A DNA stretch of 64,000 nucleotides, taken from contig MVBO01000081.1 of assembly GCA_002261195.1 (NCBI GenBank), positions 1 through 64,000 of the forward strand. Direction: 5' to 3'. Shown piece by piece: positions 47,011 through 58,809 of this stretch. Below the pieces are notes generated by a model. That model searched no databases. It was not told where the DNA came from and saw nothing but the letters and a program-made list of their open reading frames with translations. Numbering within the stretch: position 1 is the first letter of the stretch; the number at the start of each line of letters is the position of its first letter. The stretch is from Bifiguratus adelaidae (Eukaryota; Mucoromycota; Endogonomycetes; Endogonales). Made by a program: the position numbers and the translations under genes.

Positions 47011-48012
47011 TTACAACACGCCTGGGGCTATTTTTTCCCTGGTTGATCCCATCGCCTGGGTCTTTAATGAATACCCAACAATTCCTTGATCATGGTGACG
47101 GCAATAATGGTGGACACCTTTTGAGCTCTCGTATCCTTCAAAGAGATCCAACATCATGAAGTCGTGAACGATGCCCAAGCAGCGAATGGCAGTAACATCG
47201 ACACCGGCTTGAATCAATTTGTGTGCGTAAGACTCGCCTCCGTCACGCAAGACGTCAGCTTCACCGGTAATGATCAAGGCAGGCGGCAAACCTGCCAAGT
47301 CTTGCACACTCGCATTGAGTGGACTGGCATAGATCTCGTTTCGTTTTGCCTTGTCGGGCAAATACTGGTCCCAGAACCATTCCATAGCCTTCTTTGTAAG
47401 GAAATACCCTTGAGCGAACTGGTTGTAGGATCCCGTTTCGAAATTTGCATCGACGACGGGATAAAACATGACTTGGCCCAAAATCTTGGGGCCATTGTCC
47501 TTTTTGCACATGATGGCCAACACGGCAGCCATGTTTCCACCGACACTGTCGCCAGCGATGACGATGCGTGAACCGTCCAGCTTCTTATCTCGTCCACGTT
47601 CAGCCGTCCATTTGAGAATGGTATAAAATTGGTTGATGGCGATGGGATACTTGGCCTCGGGAGACAAATCGTAATCGACAAAGACGGCAGCAGCGCCAGT
47701 CTTCTGGACCAGATCCTTGACCAGTCTGTCATGGGTGTGCTTGTTACCCATCACCCATCCCGCACCGTGACAATAGAAAATGACGGGCAAGATGTTGTTG
47801 CTGCCTTTCGGACGGGTGATGCGAACGGAAATGTTTTCAATCTTTGTATCCTCAACGTCGAAATCGGCATCGGATTGTTTGGCCTGCAGACTAATGAGGT
47901 TGTTTCTCGCCTCTTGAGGTGTCAACTCGTAGATTGGCTTCGCCTTGTTGGTCGTGTCGATAAATTTTTGCACGGCCGGTTCAAAAGACAGAGACGACAT
48001 TTCGGAGGACAA
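47011..48012 (-). CDS. HSL-family alpha/beta hydrolase (esterase/lipase), apparent late frameshift
   Basis: A single exon on the minus strand. The oxyanion-hole motif HGAGW, nucleophile motif GDSVGG, acid in LIITGEADVLRDGGE and histidine in GIVHDF make a complete triad. Family members split small esters or acyl chains; the substrate is unknown. As written the frame runs to 47011 (333 residues). After GYESSK near 47120, however, a shift by one base gives VSTIIAVTMIKELLGIH and a stop at 47064, a C-terminal helix that fits the family better. So the gene carries a one-base indel or a sequencing error in an AAAAGG run. A TATA-like TATAAAAAG lies about 40 nt upstream. Confidence 0.85.
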   Translation of the reverse strand: MSSEMSSLSFEPAVQKFIDTTNKAKPIYELTPQEARNNLISLQAKQSDADFDVEDTKIENISVRITRPKGSNNILPVIFYCHGAGWVMGNKHTHDRLVKDLVQKTGAAAVFVDYDLSPEAKYPIAINQFYTILKWTAERGRDKKLDGSRIVIAGDSVGGNMAAVLAIMCKKDNGPKILGQVMFYPVVDANFETGSYNQFAQGYFLTKKAMEWFWDQYLPDKAKRNEIYASPLNASVQDLAGLPPALIITGEADVLRDGGESYAHKLIQAGVDVTAIRCLGIVHDFMMLDLFEGYESSKGVHHYCRHHDQGIVGYSLKTQAMGSTREKIAPGVL

Positions 48013-48046
48013 GTGTCGGATTTACTCCCCGCACGTGTACCACGGT

Positions 48047-48055
48047 CTTTTTATA
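48047..48055 (-). promoter_or_regulatory. TATA box of the hydrolase gene
   Basis: On the minus strand TATAAAAAG is centred about 39 nt before the ATG at 48012, implying a very short 5' leader. It is one of few clear TATA boxes in the window. Confidence 0.55.
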
Positions 48056-49135
48056 ATCTTCTTCATCACTTACGCCGACACGCTTCTATCAAATGGATGA
48101 TGAAACGCATAAATCCTCGTTTACCGCTAGATAAGAAAGTGAATGCGAACGTAGCTGCGGTTCCATTCTAGACAACCCATTAATGCCACGAAGGTACTCG
48201 ATTCCCCATGAATGGTTACCAGAATTTCCGATAGTCAAGTGTTTCATTGTGTGGACAAGACGGTAAGGGCTTTCTGCGCGAGGTATTGATCTCATACGTC
48301 AATGATAAGGATACATGGGTAGAATGCATTAATTGAATAGAAGATTTCATTTCTGTCCAGAGCCATGGATAGCAGGGAGAGGGGAGTGGAGACAAGATGG
48401 CCAGAGCTACTCCCTCCACGAATTCGATCCGACAAACACAATGCCTATTCACCTTTTCTGTGTATAATTTGCAACCATTAGAATTGATCATTGGGCTTCC
48501 AAATCTAAGATGAAGTACCAGGTCCAAGATACAATGTACCCTGTAATTTGGACCTGGCGTTCATGGACTGAACTAGATCGGCACTGCCTCGGCATTGCAT
48601 TGTGTACAAGGGCTTCGTGCAGAACACAGTCCCTGTGTTCCAGATACCGTTAGTTCGGTCCTGCCGATGCAAGGATTCCACGTTTTCTGAAAGTGATGTC
48701 GGTCCAGACCATGGATTATGCCTTACGGACGGCACACCGACGCACTGAAGTGTGCCGTCCAAGCTTTGTTTATTCGAAATCTAGTTTAAATTGTAACTAC
48801 AGATTATACTTTTGATTGGCAAATACCCGAAAGCATGCTCATAGGCGTCGTGGCTATGGCAAGCAATAAAGTGCTCTGTGTATCCGTGCATGTCATTGGA
48901 GTCACTTTTAGAAACATCGAACTGAGTTCGTTTTGACCCAAAGGCCAGCAGGACGGGCCAAGACATATCTATGCAAATGCCACGGCCAATATCGTCCTTT
49001 TCATGGCTTCCATGACTTGGACTCTAAAACTGTACAGAGCCTTATTCTGTCCGCAGACCGGATAATCGAGCGACATAAACCCGACATGTATGGCTTGACT
49101 ATATATACAATGAACGACATCCACATTGGTATCGT
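48056..49135. other. Spacer with two strong hairpins
   Basis: About 1.1 kb between the hydrolase and SYF2 without a recognisable gene. It contains a perfect 10-bp stem (48518-48527 with 48548-48557, 20-nt loop) and a perfect 11-bp stem (48727-48737 with 48750-48760, 12-nt loop). No tRNA or snRNA fold was recognised. Confidence 0.5.
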
Positions 49136-50088
49136 CTATAGCGCAGTACCACGCTCAAGATTATCCCGAATCTCCTTGGTGTATTTGTCATAGAATCGGG
49201 CCACCTTTTTGTTGAATATACGGTTCTTCTCGTTGATCCATGAAATATCGTCATCCCCGCGTTCAGCACGTTTGCGGCTGCGATTGAGACGGGTCTCTTC
49301 TTGCTTTTTGGTGTCATTGACGAGGCGATCAATGGCTTCTGCCGGTGGTTTGTCGGATGGGTCGACAATACCCAGAGCATTGACGCCTGCCTTCCATGAT
49401 TCAAGAGCCTCCGATCCTGCGGCGCCACTCTCTATAAATTTCTTCATCTCATTGTATGTCTGAATGTCGGGCTTCATCTCGCGCGTAAGTCGTTCGTACT
49501 TTCGGTGAGCAAGTTGATTGTAATCTGTGAAGCCAACTTCTGCCCGAGATTCCTTTTCCTCCTGTCGCTCCTTCCAGCGCTCCACTTTCTCTGCACTCCA
49601 ATTCCAATACAAGGACCGTTCGTAATCTCGGCCAGCATCCAATGCAAGCTACATGAATGAGTTGGGCCTAGCTCGTGGGGTGTGATTCGACAACTTACCT
49701 TCTTGTCCAATAGTTCTTGAGCTTGCTGTCGCTTTCGTTCTAACCGTGCTTCCTCGCGCGGATTCTCCTTGCTCTTTTGATATTCCTCATTTCGATCACG
49801 TCGATTCCCATCTTCCACTTCCGTTTGCTAAGGTAGCATATCAGTACACGATGCCATAGGTCCTGCACCAGGGGCGCTCTTTTGCCTTACCCGTCGCTTC
49901 TTCAATGCCTCCAACCTTTTCATTCGATCTGACAAGCTGCTTGTGCCTTTAGCAGTAGCCGTTTCAGCTACCTGTGAATCTGGCTTGGTCTTCATGGTTT
50001 TCTCTTGGTCCGTCGTCGTTTCCACCGTGGGAGCCTCTTGATGCGTCGCCTTTGTCGCCTTTGTCGCCTTCTTGCCTTTGGGTGGCAT
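49136..50088 (-). CDS. SYF2: Pre-mRNA splicing factor SYF2
   Basis: Three exons on the minus strand: 50088-49891, 49827-49699, 49648-49136; 279 residues. The N-terminus is Lys/Thr-rich. The SYF2 domain covers the rest: RMKRLEALKKRR, long charged coiled-coil helices (EEARLERKRQQAQELLDKK), RDYERSLYWNWSAEKVERW, and the conserved end ISWINEKNRIFNKKVARFYD. SYF2 belongs to the Prp19-associated complex and acts around the first splicing step in the nucleus. The gene is divergent from the transporter, with about 1 kb between starts. Confidence 0.95.
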
Positions 50089-51147
50089 ACTTAAAGTGGA
50101 CCAAATTGTGTGACGTGTGTGCTTTTTAGCGAAGGTTGCGCTGCAGAACACGGTAAGCAAGCGAGGCAGCAGAATGCACTTGGCTGCAGGCATGCAGCGT
50201 ATGATAATCTTTGTCTGACATGACTTGAACCATTCTAGACATACTTTGCTTCGAGATGATTACAGATAACCAACTCATGTTCCTTGCCAATTCTCTTGGC
50301 GTCATCACGATGGTGCTCGTGGTTGTCTATCACTTTTTGTCAGTAAATACTAAGAAGAGCGTACGACTCCACTAGAAGCGCACCAGTGGGATGCTCTATA
50401 GTACAGTGAGACTTACGACATTGCATGCGAATATCCATCAAAAGACGGCAAGTGGTGGGTTTACATTAGAGACCGGATAGCGATTTGTCCATGGGTTTCT
50501 TGCATGTAAGAATGTCGCATGTACCATATATATCATCAACATCAATGTAATGCAGTGCATTGCAACCACTTTTGTCCGCCCTTATCCCCATCTTCATACC
50601 TTTTAATATGTCATTGAAAAGGTCCCGGCGGACGTTACTCGAGCTCAAATGCATGCGTTAATAGTAGCTGTGCCTCGTTTTCGGTGCGTGGAAGCGCTTG
50701 AAACCATTGCGCCAATACTGAGATCCGTACCATTACAGAAGCCGCGTTCTGCCCGTGCGCGCTGTAAATCTTGCAATCGCTCTCGGCACTGTAATCCGGC
50801 AACAAGCAAATAGTACCAAGAAGGAGACAAGTGTTGTCATCTATCACCGCAGACAGTCGGCACTAAGGCAGGCTTGCAGGTAAGCCGAATACAGTCACAT
50901 TCTCAACAATGGTTTTTGCAGTGGTAAAAAAGACCCACCATCGTCCAAGGCTCCATTGCACAATTCATTATAGACATGTTATCTTCTACGCACGTCCTTC
51001 ATACCTCTCTATCCACCCATTGTCGTCTTTGTGTCCAAAGGCACGTTTTGCGCATGGACCATCCCAATGTCATCATTGCCCAAAAAAGGAATCCACGCGT
51101 TGCAATGAGCCCTTGATAAGGACTAGGCGGGCAAACACCTCTTGGGC
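50089..51147. other. Divergent spacer between SYF2 and the transporter
   Basis: About 1.06 kb that must hold both promoters. Short frames here (50466-50654 and 50635-50847, minus) show no family signature or splice pattern. No RNA gene or repeat was recognised. Confidence 0.5.
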
Positions 51148-53182
51148 ATGGCTTTCGTCTTACCCAAGCTGCTCTACGCAGCCTACTATATCCAGATGGG
51201 TAGCGCTCCCATGTACTTGCCCTTGTTCTACGACCAAGGCTTGGCTTTGGCTTCGTCGCAGGTCGGAGCGCTCCTGGCGATCGCACCCTTCATACAAGCC
51301 TTTGCTTGCCCCCTATGGACGCTGGTGGTGGACAAGAAACCCCATTGGCATGGGAGAATTATGGCGCTCTGTGTTTTAGTGGGTGGTGCCAGCGTTTCTA
51401 TCCTGATGTTTTTGCCTTCTTGGCTCCATATCAAGCAAACCAGATCTGGCAAGCAGGATATCAGTGGCGCGGAAGACAATGCGCAGACGACGACGATGGT
51501 GATTGCTTGTGGCCTTGTTGGAGTCTATGCATTGTTTGCATTGCCTGTTGCAGCGCTGATAGACTCTGCTGTACTCAAGATTCTTGGTCCTTACAAATTG
51601 CTTTATGGTAAGCATAACGAAGAAGTGGCTGAAATGGATGCATTGAGTGCTGAGACTAGACGCTAGGCAACCAGCGTTTGTGGGGATCAATCGCCTGGGG
51701 CTTGACGGTCTTGACCGTTGGTCTTTTGATGGGTTGGACCAACAATAACCTCGCCATGGTGTTTTATGTTTATGATGTGGGCTGTATCCTCTTTTGCTGT
51801 TTCGCTGTCTTTACGCGATTCGATACCAAGCAAGACGTGCTTATTTTTGACGTTGAAGGGGACGATTATGACGAGGTGGCCTCCCTTCTCAGACCCGATG
51901 ACGAAGCTAATCTCAAATACCAACGATACCTCGAGGAGCAACGTCAGAAGCTCAAGGGATCCATCCGGAATGGAAGTGTCTTTTCGACGAGGACCTATGG
52001 CAGTCGCGCGTCCATCTATTTTCAGGAGCCAGAAGCCACGATTGGTTCTTACGGAGCAGTGCAACATACCCACCTCTCCCCGGAAGACGGGGAGCATCCT
52101 GCGTCCTGCGCTCATCCTTACGACCAAGATTACCTGGCCGTTCACCATCGACCGTCGGAAGAAACGGAATCTACTTTGCCAGATTGGTCTCCAGGTCAGG
52201 AGAGTATCAGCACGGCAAGCTTCCGTGGAGGACATACGCGACGGATATCCATCTTGTCCATCACCCCCACATTGCGTGACGAAGTGGATGCCTTCATAGA
52301 CGACCAACATGACATCTATCCTACTCTCGGACTCGCCCTTTCACGTATACCCTCCCTCGACGCATCCATGGGTGCTCTTGCTCTTCCCGCTGAACTCTCC
52401 TCTCGACGCACCGCCTCGATCAAAGACTCCATGTCCATCATTATGCATCCTCAGGAAGATACACCCGCGGGCCGAATTTCCGTCTTTTTGTTCCTGGCCA
52501 TGGTCTTGGTGTTTGGAACGACCTATGCGATGATCAACAATTTCCTGTTTCTTTACATGGTGGATCATTTGAAGGCGGAAGCCGTCTGGTTAGGATGGAC
52601 AGGTGAGTCCCCATGTCTGATGACTGTGACTGATGCTTTGTGCCTGAAGGGCCTGTATCGGGCATCTTGGAATTGACCATGTTTTGGGGATCTCGAGCGG
52701 CAAGTATAATCACCGTTTGCACCCTGCCTTCTTGTTCATTGTCTCTATTAGCTCCAGAAGCGCTTTGGCGCCACCAAACTCATCGTCCTCGCACATGTGC
52801 TCACCATTCTTCGATGTCTGGCCTATACGGTACTAGCTCCCAGTCAATTGACCTCTAAATGTGCAGCGCTCGGACTTCAAGCAGCTAATGGTAAGCATCC
52901 AGCCTGACTTGTGCTTGGCTAGAACGCTAAAGAGTTGTAGGTATTGCCTACGGACTTTTGTGGTCTACGGCGGTGAACGAGGTCGATACCTTCTTTCCAC
53001 CTCACCAACGTGCCGTAGCCCAAGGTATCCTGGCCGCCCTGTTTGCCGGTTTAGGCGCTGGATTGGGCAGCTTTGTAGGTGGGTGGGTCTACGGACTCGG
53101 TGGTGGAGTGGCATTGTATCGGGTGGCGGCCGGATTGGCGAGTGCAAGTTTGACCTTGTTCCTGGGACGCACCATCCTGTGA
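51148..53182 (+). CDS. MFS transporter, MFSD6-like
   Basis: Five exons: 51148-51607, 51667-52602, 52650-52699, 52752-52890, 52941-53182; 608 residues. The N-terminal helices begin LPKLLYAAYYIQMGSAPMYLPLFYDQ, typical of the MFS_1-like/MFSD6 group, with the LALASSQVGALLAIAPF and PLWTLVVDKKP blocks. A large, polar, Ser/Asp-rich cytosolic loop of about 200 residues (about 215-420) separates the two six-helix halves. The second half shows LFLYMVDHLKAEAVWLGWTG, FGATKLIVLAHVLTILRCLAY and IAYGLLWSTAVNEVD. The transported substrate is unknown. Intron 3 needs a GC donor (GCG|GCAAGT at 52700). The ATG at 51148 is the first in frame. Confidence 0.88.
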
Positions 53183-53273
53183 GTCACATTGTATATAGTC
53201 TTATAACTCGTGCGCAAACATGTTCTAGCATGATCAATAATATACAAGGACAAGCATTTTACAGGCCATAAAC

Positions 53274-54533
53274 TCATCCTCTGTTCAACAAGACTTCCAC
53301 CGCTCGACTGACATCGTTTCTGGCTTGTTGCAAGGCGCTCGTCACTGCTTCTTCGGGTTGATCCGGAAACATGGCTTGCAGCATGGAAATTTGCTCGGCG
53401 GTGGGAGGCGTGTTGGTGGGGGTTGGAGAGAGATTGACATCCTCGCGGGTCAAGGATGGATCCGTGGTATCGGAGATGGAGTTGAGAAGCGACTGGACAC
53501 GACCTCCAGACCGACGATTCCGTAGTCCGTCGATCGCTTCGACTCGCGCGGAACTCGTACCAAAACCACCACCGCGTCGTCCCTCCCACGTGGGAGCCGT
53601 ACTCCTTGGTGGAGGAGAGGAGGCGAGAAATGGCCTTAGGTAACGAGATGCCAGTCGTTGCAGGACCAAAGGAAATCGCCATTGCTTGATGCTGGCAATA
53701 TCCGAGCGGTACATGGATCCCGCAATCAGACCGCAAATCGAAGGCACAAGCGAGTAGGGGAATTGCATCAGAATAAGCTGAAACATGACCATGAGTACAC
53801 GCGCAAGACATCGTTCCATTGGGAATAAGCTTGTTCCTTACCTGACCAGCCATCAGATACAGATACATCTTGTCATCCAGATTAATCCCCAGAAACTTGA
53901 ATCGATAGGTGACAGGAATCAGTCGGTGATATTGATACAAGAGTGCATAAATGAAGGCAAACCTAGCTTTCCGTTAGCGCACTCTTTCTTAACCCTTATC
54001 CCATACTCACGGTCCAGCCGGTATATACCGCAATCCAACCCCACGAAGCGACATTAGGGCACCCAATTCAAGGAAGGTAGAAATCACCGACGACACAAAT
54101 ACAAATGCCTAGAAACCATGAATCCAAGCCAAACCACCTATCGCCAGACTTACCGCATACTTTCTGCTTCCATAGAGCCGCTCAATAACCCTTAAGTGGT
54201 ACATGACCATACCACCCACAAACAATTCGCCCGAGTTCGCAAAGGCAATCTGATGCGTCAAGAGTCGGAAATACTACGCACCGCTTAGGCATCAACCCCG
54301 TACCTATCCCTGCGGACTCACCTGATGGTACTGTGTCAAGTGTGGAACAAGCTGTAGATGCAACAGTGGTTTCCAATGGAGCAGGGATGCCAATAGGGAA
54401 CAGCTTCCCATGCCCAAGAGCAGTAGCTTCGACACGGGGGCATGACTGAATCCTAAGGTCCAGGTGTGTTATATCTCTTACCTGGAGTGGAAGCACGCAC
54501 CATTCACCTACCTGCTGGTCCACTCGACTGCAT
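53274..54533 (-). CDS. UBAC2/Dsc2-like rhomboid-fold protein with UBA domain
   Basis: Six exons on the minus strand: 54533-54512, 54452-54322, 54249-54154, 54108-54011, 53962-53842, 53777-53274; 323 residues. The first 200 residues hold several hydrophobic helices in rhomboid order (SKLLLLGMGSCSLLASLLH, SGELFVGGMVMYHLRVIERL, GSRKYAAFVFVSSVISTF, FAFIYALLYQYHRLIPV) without a Ser/His catalytic dyad, so it is a pseudoprotease. A UBA domain closes the protein (TAEQISMLQAMFPDQPEEAV, then a second helix and VEVLLNRG). In relatives it sits in the ER membrane and recruits ubiquitin ligase machinery. Its stop is 91 nt from the convergent transporter. Confidence 0.9.
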
Positions 54534-54695
54534 AATGTCGACAGTGTGTGTGAAAAGGTGAAAAGGTGGGTGGCAATTCAATCAAATGCACAAGGTGAGA
54601 AGAGAGAGATCAAATGTGTTCCATGGTGTGTGCTTTATTGAATAGATACAGTAGCCAGAGTTTTGCAGGTCGAGGGGCTTAAATAGAACAAGATC

Positions 54696-57023
54696 TTAGG
54701 CAACCAGGCCAGAAGGTGTACCAGCACCTGATGCAGCTCCTGTGGACCAACCTCGCATCGATGGAGATCGGGTCGATGATATCAGGACTCGTCTCCAACC
54801 TGAACCTGCAGATGCTGAAACATGGGATGACAAGTCGCCTTCGTCATCGGTTGCATATCGCAAGTCGTGTTCATCCAGGTCCGTCAAGTCGAGGCGCAAC
54901 GCAGGCAAGGAGGGTTGTTTCTTGAGCGATTTGATGGGCACGGTAGTCACGGGTACAAAGAGGGAGGTCCGGTTACCCGTCACCGTCGGCGCAGACGGAA
55001 GGGTGGATAAACCCGCTGGCGTGTCACATACCGAGGTTCGCTTGCTCTTGCTCGCGGTCAGTGCAGCAGCTCCGGTCGGAAGATGGTAGCCAGAGCGGGT
55101 ATTCAGCTCGACCGACTTGGCGAGAGGTGCCTTCTTACCCGCACGTCCCTTGCGTCGACTGGATATGGGCAAGGTGGTAGAGACCTTGGGTGCGGTGTCT
55201 GGACGACCAGCAAAGAGGCAATGGACGCGTTCGGATTCGTCGTTCCAATGAGCCGCACACAGCTTGTACTCGTAGGGCACAAAGACGCCATCTCCCTTCT
55301 CTACGATACGTCCTCGCACGACAAAACTGTCATAGAACGGACCACCGCAGAATGAGCATGTGCGATGGGAGACAAGGTAATCTTTGATGTCGTCTGCTGT
55401 GGCTGCCAAGATGGGAAGACTGTTTCTCACAATCGTTCGGGCACACACCTCCTTCAGACTTGGAGGGTTGTGAGCAATCTCGTGAGAAAAGCTTTCCACC
55501 AGTGGACAATCGTCCAATCGCAGTCGTCGAAGATACTGAAGACGAGACACTTCGGCTGGTATGGTGCTCAAGGCTGTGTTGGACAGATCAAGTGTGACCA
55601 GGGAGGCGACATTACCCATCTCTTGGGGCAACTGCTGCAGGTCGGCGTTGTCGTTCAACAACAAGGTCGTCAGCTTGGTCAAATGTCCAATGCCGGCCGG
55701 AATAGTGACGAGTCGATTGTGAGAACAGTCGAGTTCCACCAAGTTTTTGAGGTAGGAGATGGTGTCGGGTAGTACGGTGAGGTTGTTGTGAGAGAGATTG
55801 AGGGTAGTGAGATTTTTAAGATATCCAACCGTGCGCGGTATAGACATGAGATCGTTGTTGGCCCTGAAAAGGTGATGATCATTGAGCAAAGAGGGCAAGA
55901 GCATCGAGAGCCGATCCACTTACAGATTCAAAACACGCAGCCCAGAGAGCAAGCCGATATTTCGACTCAACTTGACGACCTTGCGGCCTTCAAGATCGAT
56001 CACCTGATCGTTCACCTTGGTCTGGCCGGGGGAATGAGGGGATCCTTGCGCATACTGAAAAGCGCGGCGCACGGCTGGGTGAGCTCGGGCAAGATGTGGT
56101 GGTGGAGGGTCTTCGGGATTATGTGCACGGGAAGGAGGCGTTGCAAGGCGAGGCAACCCGGCAAGAACTTCGGAACAGGTCACTCTTCGGGCGAAGGGAA
56201 CGGAGGCATTTTCATCGACCTCCTCGAAATCAGGCTCTGTCTCGGCCGCGAGCATTTCCATCGTCGAGTCCAGAGGCGTCAACTCTGTGCCTGTTGTACG
56301 AAGAAGGGTGGGTATCAGCGCCGAGGCTGCAGTAGGGACCGATGGAGAGGTGTGATGAGAATAGGGTAGCGAGAAATAGTCTTGCTGAGCTTGAAGGGAC
56401 GTGTAGTCGCTCACGGCATCAGCCGTATTGGTGCGAGCCATCGGTGAGTTTGGTGCTGTGGACTGAGGTAGGAGATCGGCATAGTAGGTTTGATTGATAT
56501 AATGGAGATCGGAAAGAAAGCGTAAATGAGCGTCATGGGAATTGTCGGGCATCGATAGGGGGGTCTCTGCTATAGGCGTAGGAGCGTAGGACATGTTTGC
56601 CTTGGTCCTGAGCGACTCCTGATCCGAGGTCGAGGACGATGCCCTTGCGCGACCGTACGACCAGACATCTCCCCCGAATCCCGAATCCTGTCGCTCCTGT
56701 TGCTTGGCAAACACACCCGATAATCTCGAATTGACGCCTGTGTGTAGCGCTTGCTGACCCATGGGCTCCTTACCCTTGTGCGTATAGAAAATGTGAGGTA
56801 AGGCATCGGGAGACGAAGGCTGGTAATTGAGGCCATAGTGATTCGGGTGTAAGCAAGGCGTCCCGGGCCGAGACCGAGGTGTCGAAGGATGCACGGACGT
56901 GCCCGACATGGTTGTGGACGTTGTCCCACTTCGAGACCGAGTCGTTCGCTCGGGAGTTCCATCTCTGTCATCGACAAAAGCCAGCGCATACCGAGTATGC
57001 ACCTTGGACAAGCGCTGTCCCAT
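54696..57023 (-). CDS. Leucine-rich-repeat regulatory protein with Cys motif
   Basis: Two exons on the minus strand: 57023-55924 and 55863-54696; 755 residues. The N-terminal 330 residues are disordered and Ser/Pro/Thr-rich. Six to seven LRRs follow (DLEGRKVVKLSRNIGLLSGL, NLTTLNLSHNNLTVLPDTIS, NLVELDCSHNRLVTIPAG, SLVTLDLSNTALSTIPAE, YLRRLRLDD). After them comes a small Cys-containing module CSFCGGPFYDSFVVRGR ending CAAHW, which may bind metal, then a Ser-rich tail. The N-terminal MGQRLS offers a possible N-myristoylation site (Gly2), so membrane attachment is plausible. Its pathway is unknown; kin are annotated only as LRR proteins. Confidence 0.82.
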
Positions 57024-58809
57024 GCTCCGTGTGTGTGAATATATATATAGATATATCTCGACAGACAGAAAAACGTCAACCAAGCAGGAAAACCTTTCAA
57101 AAGCGGTTTTCTATAAACACACCCAATAACTGCAGTCTATATCAATGGTATGTGGACTGCTAATCCTCTCCTCGAGGTAAAGGAGAGAGAGAGGGAGATG
57201 AGCACCAAAAGAAAGGGCACTGTGCTGTATTCCCCATAAGCGCTAAACCTTTTAGTCTAGATGCAGTGGATGTCACATGAGCTGAAACAGTCGCATGTGT
57301 TGCAGGGGGGGCGCGGAAAGGAGGAAAAGCGGCTCTGCAGATAACTTCACACCATTGGACAAGGAGCATTGGCCATTGGGCAGTTAGCATTGGGGAATAC
57401 TCTGCAAGGCCATGGAGTGGATGGCTGATGACCATATCGATTCATGCCAGAGACCGCTATGGAATGATTGGCAAGTGTTGACAAGGCCGGGGCGTGCGCA
57501 CCGCCAAAATAACAGGGTTTCGAGAGAGCCCGAGGAAGCAGAGGGATCCAGACAAGAAGGTCTCACTCGCTTTCAGGTCGTCGAGGCTTTTAGTTCATAC
57601 CATACAGAGCCGGAAGCCGGCGTGTGGTTATGTGTGGTGTGTGTGTGACAAACCACTGCGACAAGGTCCCAGATAATCTGATCGAACACTGTTCGGTTTC
57701 AGTCAGTGTATGGCTTATATGTCTAGCGGAGCCTTACATGGATGCATTGCCCCTCCCCCCAGACCACATGGGCATGGAAAGAATGCATGTCAATCATTTA
57801 GTATGTAAAACCGAGGGTCGATCGTGCACCATATTGGTGCGCGAGCCCTTTGCCCCTATTTTTTCTAGATGCATTTTCGGCCCGTCCTAATAGTTCGCTC
57901 TGAGGTGTTCCGATAGACTGGCCCTAGGATCATCATGAATGGCATCCAGGGCACCAATAAGAATGATACTAGAAACAGCATCGGCCATGCGAGCTCCTGT
58001 CGAAACGCTAAATGGATGAAATCAGGGATGCAAGTTTGGTTGTAAAGGGACCATGTCGCAGCCTGAGTTTCGATTGAACATTTTGCAGCGTTGGTTGGTA
58101 CCCCTGCCCTCTCCTCCGCGGGGGCCTCGACTCGGCATGACGTCTTGCCGTCAGGATTAAATACGTTGTGGCCAAATAAATGTCATGCGGACAAGACTTG
58201 GTGGGTCGGGACAAAAACCTGTCCGTCGCCTTCGTGTGCCCATGTACCACCTCGCTCCTTGCATCTCCCGGGTCATTGACATCACCTCGAGCCGTATGCC
58301 TTTCCCATCCCGATCCCCAACCCCCCAGCCTAGCAATATCATCGGGCCCGGTGAAAATTGCAATCGACTTGCCCAATTCTCGGCCCAGAAAAAACCCCCG
58401 ACGTGCCCCTTCTACTGTTTAACGACGTGGCCCCCCCCTTTCTCTGGACATTCGCAATTAAACCCAAAAGAGCTTACCCCTTTGTCCAGGACCAATTTGG
58501 ACCTCCCTCACGCGGCACATCATATTTCTGGTCGTCTCGAGGCTTTGTCTACGCCCCCAAATCAAGCTCTCGTTGTTTCTCTCTTCTTTTCTCTTTTTTA
58601 ACTTGTCACCTCTCTTCTCTCCTTGTGTCTCTCTCTCTCACACACACACACCTCTCTTGTCGCATTTTATCTCGCTCTCGCTCATCGTCGTACTGCCGTA
58701 CCACACTCGATTGCCTATTCCATTTCGGTCCAACGTCGACATTCACTCACTTTCTCTCGCTCTCTCTTTTTAGCACGCTTGTTCCTGGTCACCTTTTGCG
58801 CGCCTCGAC
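57024..58809. promoter_or_regulatory. Divergent promoter region with CT/CA tracts
   Basis: About 1.8 kb between the LRR gene (minus) and the APSES gene (plus), no gene recognised. The 250 bases before the APSES ATG are pyrimidine-rich, with CTCT runs and a (CA)n at about 58640-58652, in keeping with a long 5' leader. A GA tract at 57180-57197 lies upstream of the LRR gene. Confidence 0.5.

Noticed and set aside
54182-54523. 113-codon minus-strand frame as a separate gene
   Set aside because: It partly overlaps exons 1-3 of the UBAC2-like gene; the spliced model gives a rhomboid-like sequence in a different phase.
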